In this document: in pieces, positions 1-12,439 of the stretch
How the letters are laid out: every line of letters begins with the position of its first letter
Numbering within the stretch: the first letter of the stretch is position 1
NCBI RefSeq assembly: GCF_003590095.1
Contig: NC_039480.1
Span: forward strand, 5,681,328-5,745,327
Reading direction: 5' to 3'
Length of the DNA: 64,000 bases
Origin: Trichoplusia ni
Taxonomy: Eukaryota > Arthropoda > Insecta > Lepidoptera > Noctuidae
Position numbers and translations under genes: made by a program
The notes under the pieces: generated by a model
The model's input: only the letters and a program-made list of their open reading frames with translations
What the model was told of the DNA's origin: nothing
Databases searched by the model: none

Positions 1-300
1 TTAGACTGGTTGTCAGACTTTCAAGCCGGGACCCACAATTTAACGTGCCTTCCGAAACACGGAGGAACTCGTTATGACAAAGACGGTCACCCATCTACGA
101 CTGCCACGAGCTCCTCTGAGATTCCGATCTCACTAATTAGAGCCGTCGGTCGTCCGGGAGCAAGATGGGTCGATGACATAATAAAGGTCTCGGGTCGAGT
201 CTCGATGAGGCTGGCAGAGGACCGTAGAAATAGGCACGAGATAGGGGAGGCCTATGCCCAGCAGTGGGAGGACAAAGGCTGTGGATGATGATGATGAAAG
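1..300 (+). mobile_element. 3' end of a decayed non-LTR retrotransposon
   Basis: The frame at 10-288 ends with RPGARWVDDIIKVSG and EIGEAYAQQWED, the pattern seen at the C-terminus of many insect non-LTR reverse transcriptases, followed by a (GAT)n tail at about 284-297. Conserved RT catalytic blocks are not in the window, and the upstream 80 bases match the non-LTR/SINE-like repeat described at 22487-22739. Only a remnant. Confidence 0.65.
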
Positions 301-376
301 AGTTATTAGATGAGCTTATTAAATGATGAATCATTCTCACGATAGTTACTATCATAAGAGCTAGCTATATACTGAC
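300..376. repeat. Fragment of the CACGCGTA foldback MITE
   Basis: TTAAATGATGAATCATTCTC followed by ACGATAGTTACTATC matches the outer end of the MITE-1 family (for example 40470-40500). The rest of the element is missing. Confidence 0.6.
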
Positions 377-3300
377 CCACATTCCTCCTAGGCACTTTGA
401 TGGTGAAGCTAGCCTCTCCGTCCTTCTTCCCTCGCAGCGCGGGGTCCTGCTGGGGCTCGCAGCCTCGCGCCCAGTCGCCGCACGTTTCGCGAACTGATAC
501 TATGATACTGGGGAAATGTTATAACAATCATATAATATTAATATAATATTGGACAACATTCACACTACGCCATCTAGTCTCAAACTAAGCAGAGCTTGTG
601 TTATGAGAGCTAGACAACTGATAAACATACTTATATATTTCTAAATACATACATAATAAATAATAAAATAAATAAATAAAATTATCCCACTGGCGGGCAA
701 CGACAAACTCTATAATTCCTGATGCTGAGCTTTTGTCAAATCTAGACTGATTATAATTATTTTTTTAAACCTCACCTATGGTATCCCACGGCTGGGCAAG
801 GGCTATATCATATTGCCTTATACTAGCATTTTGTCGAGCCTCGCACTGAATGGTAATATTTTTATAGCCTGCCTATAATCGTGTCCCACGGCTGGGCAAA
901 GGCCTAACCTACCTTGACATGTCTATCAGATTGGAATTAGTTTTAAAAGAAACAAAATGTACCTCAGGCAGAAAGACACTAACTTTGGCTCAATATACAG
1001 ATGACTGGATATAAAAAGAAAAAATCTCATTAGTCCCTCAGTTAGGTTAGGTTTGAAAAGTATGAGACACGTATTTATTCCTTTTTCAGAAAAACTAGAA
1101 TTGACAAAGATTAACTGCTTTCAAGTTTAGGAGAGGGGGCTTGTGACGTAACGATAGAGTAAAATTTATACTCAATTGTGACGTCACGCGTAAGTTTCAT
1201 TCACTGTAATTTTGTCAATTTATGTTTGCGGGACAAATTAAAAAATACGTATCCATTATTAAACAAAATATCACAAGACGGACACTGCAAAAAAAAATTG
1301 TCATCATCCCTATTCTCGGCATAACAAAACACACTTCTTTCTAAAAAAACATTCATTTCATCAATTAACAAAATCAAAATCAAAAGTTTTTATTTCAAGT
1401 AGGTCGTTTTCCAGGCACTTTCAAAACGTTAAGGTGATGGCTCTAGTTGCGCGGTACCAAAGTGTCACTATTATGGATGAGAACCGGCAAGAAACTCCAT
1501 AAATTAATTAACCCTCAACACACAACACTCAAATTTAAATACCTTCTAATCAAGTCCTTCTTATTCTTAATAGCTTTCCTCAGTGGTTCCCTCAGAACGA
1601 GCTGTACGAAGTCCTGTAGCTCTGCGAAGACTCCTCTCCTGGCCGCATCGGCGAAGACCGTCTCCATGCGAGCCATGAGGACCTGGAGACCCTTGATCAT
1701 GGCTATGACTTCAATCATGGCGAATTTCTCTTCGGACGTGTAGTTGTAACGGGTTGCCTGTGAATGGAGATGTTATTAGGGATCCGTGTTACAGATAACT
1801 TCGTTTAGTGTTGTATTTTATTATTAGCGATCCGTATATTTTTCATGACATACAGCTTGGTGACGGACGGACGTACAGACAACATAGCTTCAGTAATAGA
1901 ATTCAAGTTTTAACTTCAAATAACTCCTTTTGCTTTGTGTTGAGCAGAAGGGAGTATCATACTTCTTCTTCTAAAACCTGGGTGAGTTTGTTCCTTCCAT
2001 TGCCCTTCGTGTGCCAGGGCCAAACACACAGATAACTTACAGGTATAACAAGAGAAATCCAAGGGAAGTCGAACCTGTGACTTTTAATTTATTTATGTAT
2101 TTAGTCACCAAGCTGTATGTCATGAAAATTCAATGCGCTATTGGATATACCAGTAAAGAAACAGAGCTTTACAGACTGATTATAATTTATTTGTGCATGT
2201 TACAACACTTTATTACTCACGAAATGTGATTAAAAGTCGTAACATCTTAGCTCATGCCAGCCCTATTTTAGTTTGGGGTGTCATAAAAAAGAAAAGCAAA
2301 AAAAAAAAGATTCTCAGACCTCCGTACACAGAATTTCACGAGAATCGATCGAGCCGTTTCGGAGGAATTTAATTACGTAGACCGTCACACGAGAATTTTA
2401 TTTATTAGATTAACTTTACCCACCTAGCTATATAGGCTATAGTAGACTCACCCTCTCATACTCCTCAGCGTCTGGTGGGCAGCGAGGGTTGCTGGCATGG
2501 TCAGTAGGGTGCAGCAGCTTCCAGGAACACAACTCCGTCAGGACTGAACACCATGACGACAGGAGCTGGAGTCCTCGGAGACAGAGCTCAGTCACGGCTT
2601 TGTTCTCGGCGTCAGAACCGGCTTCTTTGAAAGTCGTTGTTACCTTTGAAAGAATTAAGTTTAAAATGGCTAGATTTAAAAAATCTAGACTAGGCACTAG
2701 TGGGTATAATAACCCAGTGGGTTAAATTAAACTTAATAATAATAATATTCACACAACGCCATCGAGCCTCAAACTAAGCAAAGCTTGTTATGAGTACTAG
2801 ACAACTGATAAACTTACTTATATATTTCTAAATACATACATAATAATATAGATAAATTACACCCAGACACAGAACAAATGATCGTGCTCATAACACCATC
2901 TTTCATCATTTGTCCTGGGCGGGAATCGAACCCACCCAAATCGACCTCCGGTAACAAGAGTTTTTCCCACATTTTTATAAACTCACTTTCTTGTTTCTTT
3001 GCAACTCAATTTTGAGACACTTCCCGATAAGCCAGCGGGCTGAAATCTTCAGGGTAGCTTCAAACCCGATGACAATTCAATTTACAATTACATAAACGGC
3101 TGGACCGGTTTTGACAAAAAAATTGAATCAAGTGACGTCGTCATCCCTATTGCCTTACCTCATTGCTATACCGAGCTAGTTCCGAGATATAATTCTGGTG
3201 TTCCTCCCTGATCTGAGGCAGGTGGACCATCAGGTCTGCCTGAGGAGACAGCGGGGTGGGGCTCGAGGATAGAGGCCACCTGGAGACAAACATGGGAAAG

Positions 3301-6300
3301 TTTTATAAACGACTCCCGCACTATAAACTGATGCAACGGTTTACTCACGCGTATTTATCGGGATTGCTCAACTAGTTTCGGGTTTTGTCGCGTCAGCTCA
3401 TGAGTAAGGACTCCGGTTGAGTCCGAAACTAGTCGGACGATCCCGATACAAACGCGTGAGTAAACCGTTGCATCATTTAATAATGAATCAGTCTCACGAT
3501 AGTTACTATCAAAACTCTCTCACACCCAGACTCAGAACAAGCAGTCGTGGATCACACAAATGCTTGTCCAATGTGGGGATCGAACCCGCGACAGGACGCT
3601 CAGAGTGGTTTTAGCGCGGTGCCACCACTCGGCTGTCAGGGCAGTAATCTATACTAATATATAAAGCTGAAGAGTTTGTTTGTTTGAACGCGCTAATCTT
3701 AGGAACTCCTGGTTCAAATTGAAAAAATATTTTTGGTTTGAATAGACCATTGATCGAGGAAGGTTTTAGGCTATATACCATCACGCTGCGACTAATAGGA
3801 GCGAAGATACAATGGAAAATGTGGAAAAAACAGGGCAGATATAAATCATAACTTATATCTTCTAACCACGCGGACGAAGTCGCGGGTAACAGCTAGTATT
3901 ATACATATGTACTCACTTGCTAGGATCGTAATGTTTTGATCGCTTAATATAATTAAATGGCGCTATCTGCATATCACCAAACAGAGGCACAACTTCTAAA
4001 TTCTGTAAAAAAAATACAAATACAAACGTATTAATTAAATGAGTTAAAGATAAGGTAAAGGAATTTTGAAGTAAATAAATTTATTACTTCAAACTTGTAT
4101 AAAAGATTTTTTTTCAACAATTGTATCAAATTTACAAATTGCTGAAACAACTAGGTCAATTAACGGCTACGAACAATTATGAAATGCAGTCATTTATAAT
4201 CATGTACTAGATGTAGCCCGCGGGAACATAAAATAAGGATAAAAACTATCCACTGGTTATAAACTATATGTGTACCAAGTTTCATCAAAATGCGTTCAGT
4301 TATTTTTGCGTGAAAGAGGAACAAACATCCATACATACAAAATTTAGCGTTTATAATATTAGTGAGGAGATTTGTGTCAAAATACACACTTACATTGAAA
4401 TTCTTACTTAAAAGACATTTTTTTTTAATTTTTAGTACTTTTTCTAATAGAATAGTATAAAAGATTTCTTACCTTGAATATCCTGTCAATGCGATCCAAA
4501 CGTATCTTTTTCTTCTGATCGAGACGATTGATGTTGCAAACTTCGGAATCCATTAGAAACAGACCGAATCCCATCACCTAGAAAAAAGTGATTATCATTA
4601 TTTGTTCAGAAATTTAGATACTTCGTGCCAAGTGATCAACTGACTGTTGGTCTAGTGGTAAGAGACCTTGAATGTTATATCAGAGGTCGTGAGTTCGATT
4701 CCCACAAAGAACAAATGTTTGTGTTATGAGCATGATCATTTATTCTCTGCCTGGATGTCAAATTTCGTATATATAACTTCACTTATCAGCATAGTTTGGG
4801 CGATTTCGGATTCCAATATTTAGAATCTTTGCTGTCTTAAAATAACCTAGGAAAGATCACATTGATACTTTGCCCGCGTTGGGGTCGAATTTGGATCTCC
4901 TCCATAGAAAACAATGCATAGAACCGTAAAGACACCACACAATAGAAATATAACCATTATTTAAATGCTACCTCACTGGTATTCATGGCCTACGTTCAGC
5001 AGTGGACGGCAATAGGCTGAGATGATGATGATGAAGATGATGATGATGATGATGACAATGATGATGATGATGATGATGATGGTATTATTTCTTACATTCA
5101 AATACCCTATAGCTATCGCTGTTTGCTTGTTATATAGTATACAATACTTACTTTGACAAGCATATGTTTCTCAGACGGAGTCAGATACATTTTCGTTTCG
5201 AACATATGCACGCATATGTTTACGACGTCGGCTAACAGATCCTCGTAGCCTAGGAAAGGAGAAGAACAATTAAAAATAAAGAAAAAATAAAATTAATAGT
5301 AAAAAAATCTAGATTCCCACGTTTCTAAATGTCACTCCATTGAAATTTTAACAAAATTGGTTCAGACATTTTTCCCATGTTTCTATACACTCACTTTTTT
5401 ATTTGTTTGTTGTTCCGGTTGGATTTTTGTGACTCAATTTTGAGGCACTTCCCGATAAGCTAGCGTGCTGAAATTTTCAGGTTAGCTTCAAACCCGATGA
5501 CAATGTAATTTACAACTATAAAAACTTTCAAAATTTTACATTCAAAAACTGTCACTACCCGTTCCAACGAGGGAGTGGGTGTCCATGAAGATTGCCCCGC
5601 CTTTACAAAAATAAAAAAAAATTGATTCCTATACATACCATTAATCTTTTCCAGGGCATCTTTAACAGTGTCTCTTATTTTGTTCTGAGTGGCGAGGAAC
5701 ATGGACAGGTTCTGCGACTCCTGAAGGCTCTGGCTGTCAGACATCACCTTGAGGAACTGCGCGGCCCTGGGGGTCAAAGATCAAAGGTCAGATGATAGTA
5801 AGGTTGAAATAAGGTCAGTATGCCTATATGAACATGTGTCATATAAGATTACATCAATTAGTAGATATTTAGGTCTATCTTAACCTGTTCGAAATTTAAT
5901 TTATAACATTTTCTGTATGTTAAAAACAACAGGAAAGGAATATATTAAATGCATAAATATTTTTTCAGCTGATACCGGTGAAATATAATGGTAGTTTTTG
6001 GTACTGGGCTGTATTTAGTACTTATACACCGTGATTTTTTAGTCGTCTTACAAAAGCAGCCCAGTTCATGTATCCAATGACTAGAACACGTTCACGATAA
6101 AAAAAATAGGTATTTATGAGATTTCAATACATTTAAAATGAAATTTTTATTCAAAATTATGATGCAATTCGTAGTTTCTTAGAAGGGCGCGGGCGGCGGG
6201 TTTTTATCATTTTTAAGAGTAGATTTTAGGATTTCTCTTGTTTAATTTTCCTTGAACTTATTGTCTTAGTTGATGATAAAAAAATAATAATCGCGCCTAG

Positions 6301-9100
6301 GGGTATTTTACGTCGGATAAATGAACTGGGCTCCTTTTGAAAAACGACTAAAAAAACACCGTGTATATGTATGTATGTTCCGTGCTAGGTTTTTCGACAA
6401 AGGTGTACTTTATGTAGTGTGTGTGTTAGTGTGTATATCCGAGTCTTTGACAATCCAAGTGACTTATTTTTTACATATTGTAACCTACCACCCTTACGAA
6501 GCACAGTGCTATTTCATTTCCCAGGATAGGAAACCGTAAAACAATTTGATCGAGAGACCTTTAACAAACAGTGGGACACTGTAGGCATAAAAAAAAACTA
6601 AAAAACCCCCATCCACCTACCGTCTATAAGTCGAATAATCATTCTTGACGGAGCTCTTCATGTTCTTCAGCTCGTCAAGAACAGCGAACATGTTGACAAA
6701 CTTGCCGAGGGTCAGCAGGTATGCCTCGGACACGAAGTCGCGCCGCTTCTCAGCGTGGCAGAGGCGACGGACCTCGCCGCAGAAGCGTTCGATAGCTTTA
6801 CGCTGGGAGAGAAGGAAATGTGTCAAAAATATTGCACGGATAGAGTCGTTGTGATCATCAGGCAAAAGTGACTGTAAGCAATGTGGAGCAAGTTCAATCC
6901 CCGTGTAGGACAAGTATTCGTGTGATTCGCGAATGCTTGTTCTGAGTTTGGGTGTCTTTGTGCATGTGACTTGAATGTTTGCGAAAACCCCGCGATATAA
7001 GGATTTCGTCGTCAAGGGAGTCAAGCTAAAGACAATAAACTCAAGCTACTCCGTTCCAAAAAAAAATTGGTGAAAGTTAAGTATTCATTTCGGTGGCATC
7101 TCCTAAACTAACAAAAACACACAAAGTGAAATGACATCCATTTATTCATCGGCCATTGTAAATAGCGGAATTGGAGCTTTGGTGCAATATCTTCCTTCAT
7201 CCCTACTAATATTATAAATGCGAAAGTAACTCTGTCTGTTACGCTTTCACGTCTAAACCACTGAACTGATTTTAATGAAATTTGGTACAGATATAGAGTT
7301 GACCTTGAGGAAGAACATAGGATAGTTTGGAAACGCGATATAACCGACAACGACGCGGGCGAAGCCGCGGGCGAAAAGCTAGTCAAGAAATAAATGAATT
7401 ATTAGAAAAGGCACTCACCTGAAAATACATAAACTGCAGCAGCTTATCGACTTCAGGAGCCAGTACTTGTACAGTCCTCTCGTATATGTGGACCCTGTCC
7501 GGCTGCTCGTTGGACCGCGGCTGGGGGATGGCGCGGCTGCAGCAACGCCACGTGTACAGCATGACGGCGTGAGCGTTGCCTTCTTCTAGAAGTTCGTTCT
7601 GAAGACAATATGAGTTAAGTATTAGATAGAATATTCTTTATCGCACACCACGTACTTACAGGATTGGATACATATAAGTATGCAGTTCTGCCAGAGTCGC
7701 GCAAAGCTGGCGCGAGCTATCCCGTGACTCTGGCTAAAGCAATAGAAGGGGCTCGGGGTGGTTTTTGGAATGTTTTAATATTTATTCGATCCCTGCAAAG
7801 GACAAGCATTTTTGTTATCAACATGCCAGTCCTGAGTCTGGGTGTCTTTGGGCATGTGACTTGAATTAAAAACCCACACGATACAAGGATTAAATTGCCT
7901 CATGCGGGAGTTGTGATTTCATTATTTTATTATATTCACATACCAGGTTGGCATGCACAGTTGCCTCCTCAATGTACTTGGCGATACCGGTGACGAATCC
8001 ATTGCGGTCCTCAAAGTTTGTGTCGAAGTTAGCCTGGTATAATATGGAACATGGTGCTGCTTCTATACACGGCTGTTCATCTGAAAAGTATTTTAAATTT
8101 CTTCATTATTATACTCATCATTGTAGACTTCTGTCTACTATGTCGGTGTCAGCTTTCGGAGTTAACCGGATTCAGCTAAGTACCAGTATTTTACAAGGAG
8201 CAACTGGCTATTTGACCTCCTCATCCCAGTTTGGTTTAAACTCCTGGGCAACACAATACCTCTTAGTTAGACTGGTTGTCATACTTTCTAGCTTCTGACT
8301 AATCATAATCACTGTCAAAGATGTGTAGATAACAGCTGCGGCCAGAATTTAATCCACCTTCTGGTTTGTCCAAAGGTTTGTCTGAAGTACCAATGTGACT
8401 TTACTAAAGTTACATGTATTTTCTAAGATGATGTTATAAAAGCAGAGAATTTAAGCATTGAAAGCATAGCTGAAACTAAAAAAATTTGGATTTTCTCCAA
8501 ATAGCATGTTTCATGATAAATAATCAACCTTTTCCTGAATAGAATGTATGCCTTGGCAGTGGGAAAACAAGCCAATACTGTTATTTATATCTCAAGTTAT
8601 TATTTCTTCTAATTTCCTCATGTTATCTTAACATATATAGGATCATATAACTTTATAAATGTATAAATTCTGTGTGATCTGCCTTGTGTAGCTTATAACG
8701 GAGTATGGACCTCTTATTTAATTAATCTAAGGTATTTTTTTATATAGATTTCCCATCAGCAACTACGTTCAAAACTTTAATAAGAAAATTAACACAAGTA
8801 TTCATCAACTTCATTACATTGTGAAATCAACTTTACAGGGTATTTACATGATAATCTTGTTGTTACATTGACTAATAGGATGTATTCTTCCGAAATATAT
8901 ATAGGAAGTAATATTTAAGTATATATAATCATCCCATCCTTATTACGAATAATGATAGCAGACCCCACCTAGTTTCAGTGACTACTGAAATAAATAGTAG
9001 TTTTTATCAAAAATATGAATTTACCTGGCAAAGTGAGCTCGTCTAATACATCCACATTGCTCAAGGCATCGGATAAAGATACTTTTTCACTCACAGACAT
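377..9100 (-). CDS. Sra-1: CYFIP / Sra-1, WAVE regulatory complex subunit (5' part, 12 coding exons)
   Basis: Exons in coding order: 9025-9100, 7944-8080, 7419-7598, 6621-6802, 5639-5766, 5152-5249, 4473-4577, 3917-4002, 3159-3279, 2452-2643, 1543-1757, 377-507. All have AG/GT borders and phases join without a stop, giving about 550 residues; the family is about 1,250-1,300, so the rest lies beyond the left edge. The product starts MSVSEKVSLSDALSNVDVLD and carries family blocks such as ILYQANFDTNFEDRN, SEAYLLTLGKFVNMFAVLDE and LCSWKLLHPTD. Known for the family: CYFIP binds Rac1-GTP and, with NCKAP1, WAVE, ABI and HSPC300, controls Arp2/3 actin nucleation; it also binds FMRP. Residues about 60-300 match the Rac-binding DUF1394 region, and the FragX_IP region begins near 390. 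Introns hold Helitrons, SINEs and MITEs. The start is the first ATG, right before the conserved N-terminus. Confidence 0.96.
531..695 (-). mobile_element. SINE-A tail fragment
   Basis: Carries the reverse complement of the SINE-A 3' part (CACTACGCCATCTAGTCTCA, ACAACTGATAAACATACTTA) without the tRNA-like head. It lies in the last visible CYFIP intron. Confidence 0.7.
993..1314 (-). mobile_element. MITE-3 copy (GGGATGATGAC termini)
   Basis: About 320 bp, reverse orientation, in a CYFIP intron. One end keeps GTCATCATCCCTATT; the other is worn. The centre keeps the palindromic ACTCAATTGTGACGTCACGC region. Confidence 0.8.
2735..2963 (-). mobile_element. SINE-A copy
   Basis: Near full-length reverse copy: tail (ACACAACGCCATCGAGCCTC) at left, B-box-like GGGAATCGAACCCACC at about 2920, remnants of the head at right. 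In a CYFIP intron. Confidence 0.75.
2985..3130. repeat. Dispersed repeat, GTGCCTCAAAATTGAGTT family
   Basis: Partial copy recognised by TTGAGACACTTCCCGATAAG and AAACCCGATGACAATTCAAT. Related copies lie at about 5310-5545, 22080-22330, 39000-39195, 43420-43570 and 44710-44920. No termini or coding sequence allow a class to be named. Confidence 0.6.
3331..3512. mobile_element. MITE-1 copy (CACGCGTA foldback)
   Basis: Long inverted repeat: ATGCAACGGTTTACTCACGC at the left and ACGCGTGAGTAAACCGTTGC at the right, each arm continuing through the GACTAGTTTCGG motif and meeting at CGCGTCAGCTCATGAGTAAG. The TTAATAATGAATCA / ACGATAGTTACTATC extension follows the right arm. In a CYFIP intron. Confidence 0.85.
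3516..3642 (-). mobile_element. SINE-B copy
   Basis: Reverse copy of a tRNA-headed SINE: GGGGATCGAACCCGCGACA holds the B box and CCACTCGGCTGTC the A box. It abuts the MITE-1 copy on its left. Confidence 0.75.
3648..3896 (+). mobile_element. Lep1-type non-autonomous Helitron
   Basis: Begins TCTATACTAATATATAAAGC and ends in a hairpin built from GCGGACGAAGTCGCGGG followed by AACAGCTAG, with A before and T after. TC start, 3' hairpin, CTRR end and A/T insertion site are the Helitron hallmarks. No protein is encoded. Confidence 0.85.
4207..4368 (-). mobile_element. Lep1-like Helitron, worn copy
   Basis: Reverse orientation: CTAGATGTAGCCCGCGGG at left and TTATAATATTAGTGAGGA at right. It shares the GTTCAGTTATTTTTGCGTGA block with copies at 25185, 33132 and 40520. 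Confidence 0.7.
4640..4770 (+). mobile_element. SINE-A copy, worn
   Basis: Head TTGGTCTAGTGGTAAGAGAC (A box) and GTCGTGAGTTCGATTCCCAC (B box), then ACAAATGTTTGTGTTATGAG. In a CYFIP intron. Confidence 0.7.
4985..5085 (+). repeat. Non-LTR 3' tail with long (GAT)n microsatellite
   Basis: CTACGTTCAGCAGTGGACGG and AATAGGCTGAGATGATGATG resemble the end of a non-LTR element, then GATGAT repeats run to about 5082 with a few interruptions. Such 3-base tails are typical of several insect non-LTR families. Confidence 0.7.
6026..6366. mobile_element. MITE-5 copy (ACACCGTGATTTTTTAGTCG termini)
   Basis: About 341 bp in a CYFIP intron. The left arm CACCGTGATTTTTTAGTCG and CAGCCCAGTTCATG are mirrored at the right by CATGAACTGGG-like and CGACTAAAAAAACACCGTG sequence. 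A second copy lies at 50067-50455. No coding capacity. Confidence 0.8.
6880..7015 (+). mobile_element. SINE-B copy, tail part
   Basis: Worn head, then TAGGACAAGTATTCGTGTGA, GAATGCTTGTTCTGAGTTTG and TGCATGTGACTTGAATGTTT, the standard SINE-B tail. In a CYFIP intron. Confidence 0.7.
7200..7382 (+). mobile_element. Lep1-like Helitron
   Basis: TCCCTACTAATATTATAAAT start, GCGGGCGAAGCCGCGGGC hairpin and AAAAGCTAG end, flanked by A and T. In a CYFIP intron. A longer copy of the same subfamily is at 47127-47341. Confidence 0.85.
7735..7915 (+). repeat. GGGGCTCGGGGTGG repeat fragment plus SINE-B tail
   Basis: AATAGAAGGGGCTCGGGGTGG matches repeats at 30825-30935 and 52505-52622. It is followed at about 7780 by a SINE-B tail (GACAAGCATTT, GGGTGTCTTTGGGCATGTGA). 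Confidence 0.6.
8127..8345 (+). repeat. Old copy of the non-LTR/SINE-like repeat
   Basis: GGATTCAGCTAAGTACCAGT, TTTACAAGGAGCAACTGGC and GTTAGACTGGTTGTCA follow the order seen in 22487-22739 with many substitutions. In the CYFIP intron before exon 2. Confidence 0.65.
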
Positions 9101-9954
9101 GGTTAATCAATGAAAATAAGACAAAATACGAAACTAATTAATCACACAGGATATCGACTATTACGGCTTAAAACTACATAAATGTTCACTGTAACTGACG
9201 CGATAGTGTTAATAGTTAGTTTTAAATCCTTTTCTAAGCACAGGAAGGGATATTTTTACGATAAATAACGAAAAATTCCAATATTATTGCCTCAACGCAA
9301 ATGGCGTTTGACAACTAAACATAGTATAAGGATGTAGGAACCCACAGAGTATATATTTTTCAACATAATCGGTTAACCGGTTTTTGCAACATTTTAAGAT
9401 GGAGGCAGATCATACGCGCCCAACGTTGCTTGGCACTGACCACGATCCTGAATGGAATCCACGAATGAGAGAGACCGATATGAAGAGAAAAGGAAACGTT
9501 TTAAGCAATTAATTATCCTGCAGAGGAACTAATTGAATGAACATTAAGGGTGTTTGGCAAGAGGTTGCCATGATTTTAATATTGGTGACAAATAACGTGA
9601 TTTTAACAGTATTCGAAAGGAGAAAAAAAACATTTGTCAAGTTAAGTTTTGTTTGTTTAAAAAATCTACTCCCGCTGTAAGGAATTTAATCCTTGTGTCG
9701 CGGAGTGTTTCACAAACATATTAATTACGTGCACAATGGCACCCAGACTCAGAACAAGCATTCGAGGATCACACAAAGGGGATCGAACCCGTGACATGAC
9801 GCGCACACAGGATTTGGCGAATTTGGACCGTCAGGTTACAGAATTTTAATACCGTTTACGTGCCAAATCCTCTATAATATTAAATTCAAATTGATCCACC
9901 GTACTTTTCCGAGCCGGCAGCATGACAAACTTTCAACTTAAAAAAAAAAGAACA

Positions 9955-10096
9955 AGGGCCGATTTTTCAATCGCCAGATAACTTTTATTCGTCGAATATG
10001 TTTGACGCTTTGACAGCTTTTGTATAGACAATGTGTCAAACGGCCATATTTATTCCTCAGATAAAAGTTATCTGACGATTGAAAAATCGGGCCTTA
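9955..10096. mobile_element. MITE-2 copy (GGGCCGATTTTTCAATC foldback)
   Basis: About 142 bp with near-perfect inverted ends: GGGCCGATTTTTCAATCG, CAGATAACTTTTATTCG at left, AGATAAAAGTTATCTGACG and GATTGAAAAATCGGGCC at right. Others lie at 45379-45745, 53810-53951 and 56895-57036. Confidence 0.9.
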
Positions 10097-10794
10097 GGCG
10101 TTTAGACCACAAGTAGGAGTAGAAAAAAAAGTCATAATTAAAAGAATGTACATTTTTAATACTTATAGTATATCATTATATTACTGTACCAGCGTATACA
10201 TATTATTATAAACTATGTTTTATATTCCAACAATAAAACACAGATCTTTAACCAGTCATATATAACTACAATACATACTAATATACAACTAAGAAGGTCG
10301 TTTGAACGCGCTTATCTCAGAAACATGGAAGAGATTTGTGGACGTCCAGGAAGAGTTATTTAAATCTTACGTCAATTGAAATCAGGAACCAGAATCGACT
10401 TGGTACCGTGTCATGTGTTTATTATGTATTTAAAAAAGAGAATTTTGTATCAGTTGTCGAGTATTCATAATACAAGGTTTGCTTAGATTGAGACTAGATG
10501 GCGTTGTTTGAAGTTGTGTATGATTAAAAAATACCGTGGCATTTGACAAATGTACCACTTAATCAGACATTTGCAAGCTAGTTGCAATTAACATCTGACT
10601 GGTAGTTACGGAGATAAGCGCGTCCAAAACAACGAACAACTTTATTACAACAGTAATTTTAACAATTAACATAATATTTAGGATGAAACAAGAATAGAAC
10701 ATTATTTTAACAAAAATATAAAGTGCGTTTAAAAAATTAAATGATAAGTCAGTTTCTAAGTGGTCAATTATAACCTGCATATAACATAAAAACA

Positions 10795-11116
10795 ATATGA
10801 TTTTTGACAAAAAAAGTCTGTTTGTTCCGTCAGACAGGTTTCCAAAAAACATTGGATACACATTTTTCTTTTATCTCGTAAACAAAACATGAAGGCCATA
10901 CAGTGATTTAAAATCTCGTGTGACGTCACTTACCAGTACGCTTTTTACTAGCAAGTGATGTCACTAGCCCCCACTACCATACATTTCATGATCTTAAGTG
11001 CTTTGAATCTTCCTTATTTACTTATGATGTGATAAGATGAAAAATACTTATTCAATATTGTTTTGTTAATCTGTCTGACGGACTAAACAGATTTATATAA
11101 GAAGTCAAATACCCTA
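10795..11116. mobile_element. MITE-4 copy (AGGGTATTTGAC termini)
   Basis: Right end TCAAATACCCTATTGG is clear and the left end is worn. Inner inverted motifs are TCCGTCAGACAGGTTTCC and ATCTGTCTGACGGAC. The centre holds CACTTACCAGTACG opposite CTAGCAAGTGATGTCA. Confidence 0.7.
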
Positions 11117-11269
11117 TTGGAGTATACCCTATAGCACACTGGTCATTTTGTTGTAACTGCTAAAACTTAAAAGAAAACACAACAGTATTAAGGAACAAAC
11201 ATAATTTTACTCTGAAAATATACTACATAACCGAACTTAAACAACCGAAAAAAAGTATAAAAAAGACGT

Positions 11270-11690
11270 GTTTTTTTTCTCCGCTCCTCTCCGCACGACT
11301 CCGCTTGTACTATCCGGGGACTACAGTCTGAGGGTAGCGAAGCAAACCTCGTTTGTCAAGAGCCTTATTTAATTCACGTTAGTGTGTACTTTTATAGCTT
11401 ACCCCTTATTTTTTTAATATGCTTAATACCTCAATTATTGATTTAGAAACAATATTAAAAATGAGTTACATCATCTGTCATTAGAGGAGCGGAGCGGGGC
11501 GGATTATCACGAAATGAGAAAAAACCTTTCTTTTACACTTGAAACGGCTTCAGAAGTGACATTATCCATTAAGGCCGAATTCCCCTCGACACTACCCCCA
11601 CTCTGCCCAATTCCGCTTGACTCCGCCTCACTCCGCTCGACTCCGGCAAACTCCTCAAGACTCCGCAACTATGAAAACGCACCCACAATA
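11270..11690. repeat. CTCCGC-rich short-motif stretch
   Basis: CTCCGCTCCTCTCCGCACG near 11279, its approximate mirror GAGGAGCGGAGCGGGGCGGA near 11485, and a run of GACTCCGCCTCACTCCGCTC words near 11620-11670. The ORF at 11514-11708 is a by-product of this repetition, not a gene. Confidence 0.5.
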
Positions 11691-12121
11691 ACTCAATTGC
11701 AGTTATAATAATGACATATGACAACAGATGTAAACTTTAAACAAGAGATAAAAACATAAATCTAATATTATAATTAATATATTAACTACATAAATACTAT
11801 ATAACTACATAGCCTTTAATTTAAGGGCCATGAATATACATCTATATGTTACAAAACTTACAAACCTTATAAAATAATCCAATGGGATGTCGAATTATTT
11901 TTCTTTATCGAATTTGTGAGACTGATTCATTATTAAATGATGCAACGGTTTACTCACGCGTATGTATCGGGATCGCCCGACTAGTTTCGGACCCAACCGG
12001 AGTCCTTACTCATGAGCCGACGAACGAGCGAGTCATACAGGGCTCGTCGGCTAGTAAATAATGGTCGGTACATAAATTTGATAAGTGACAATTGAATTGC
12101 AAATTAGTTTTTCTTTAGCCC

Positions 12122-12439
12122 AATAGGGATGATGACAATTTTTTTTTGTGTCCCTCTTGTAGTTTTCTGTATAATAATGGATAAGTATTTTTTAATTTGT
12201 CCCGCAATCATAAATTGGCCAAATTACAGTGAATGAAACTTACGCGTAACGTCACGATTGAGTATAAATTTTACTCTATCGTTACGTCACAAGCCCCCTC
12301 TGATAAACTTTAAAGCAGTTAATCTTTGTCAATTCTAGTTTTTCTGAAAAAGGAAAAAATACGTGTCTCGTACTTTTCAATTATCTAACTGAGGGACTAA
12401 TGAGATTTTTTCTTTTCATACCCAGTCATCATCGATATT
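12122..12439 (+). mobile_element. MITE-3 copy
   Basis: AATAGGGATGATGAC start and CCAGTCATCATCGATATT worn end. The same internal order as 13725-14041 and 33654-33974. Confidence 0.85.

Noticed and set aside
10559..10861. 100-codon hydrophobic minus-strand frame resembling a membrane protein
   Set aside because: AT-rich sequence gives Ile/Leu/Phe-rich frames by composition; it overlaps the worn end of a MITE-4 copy.
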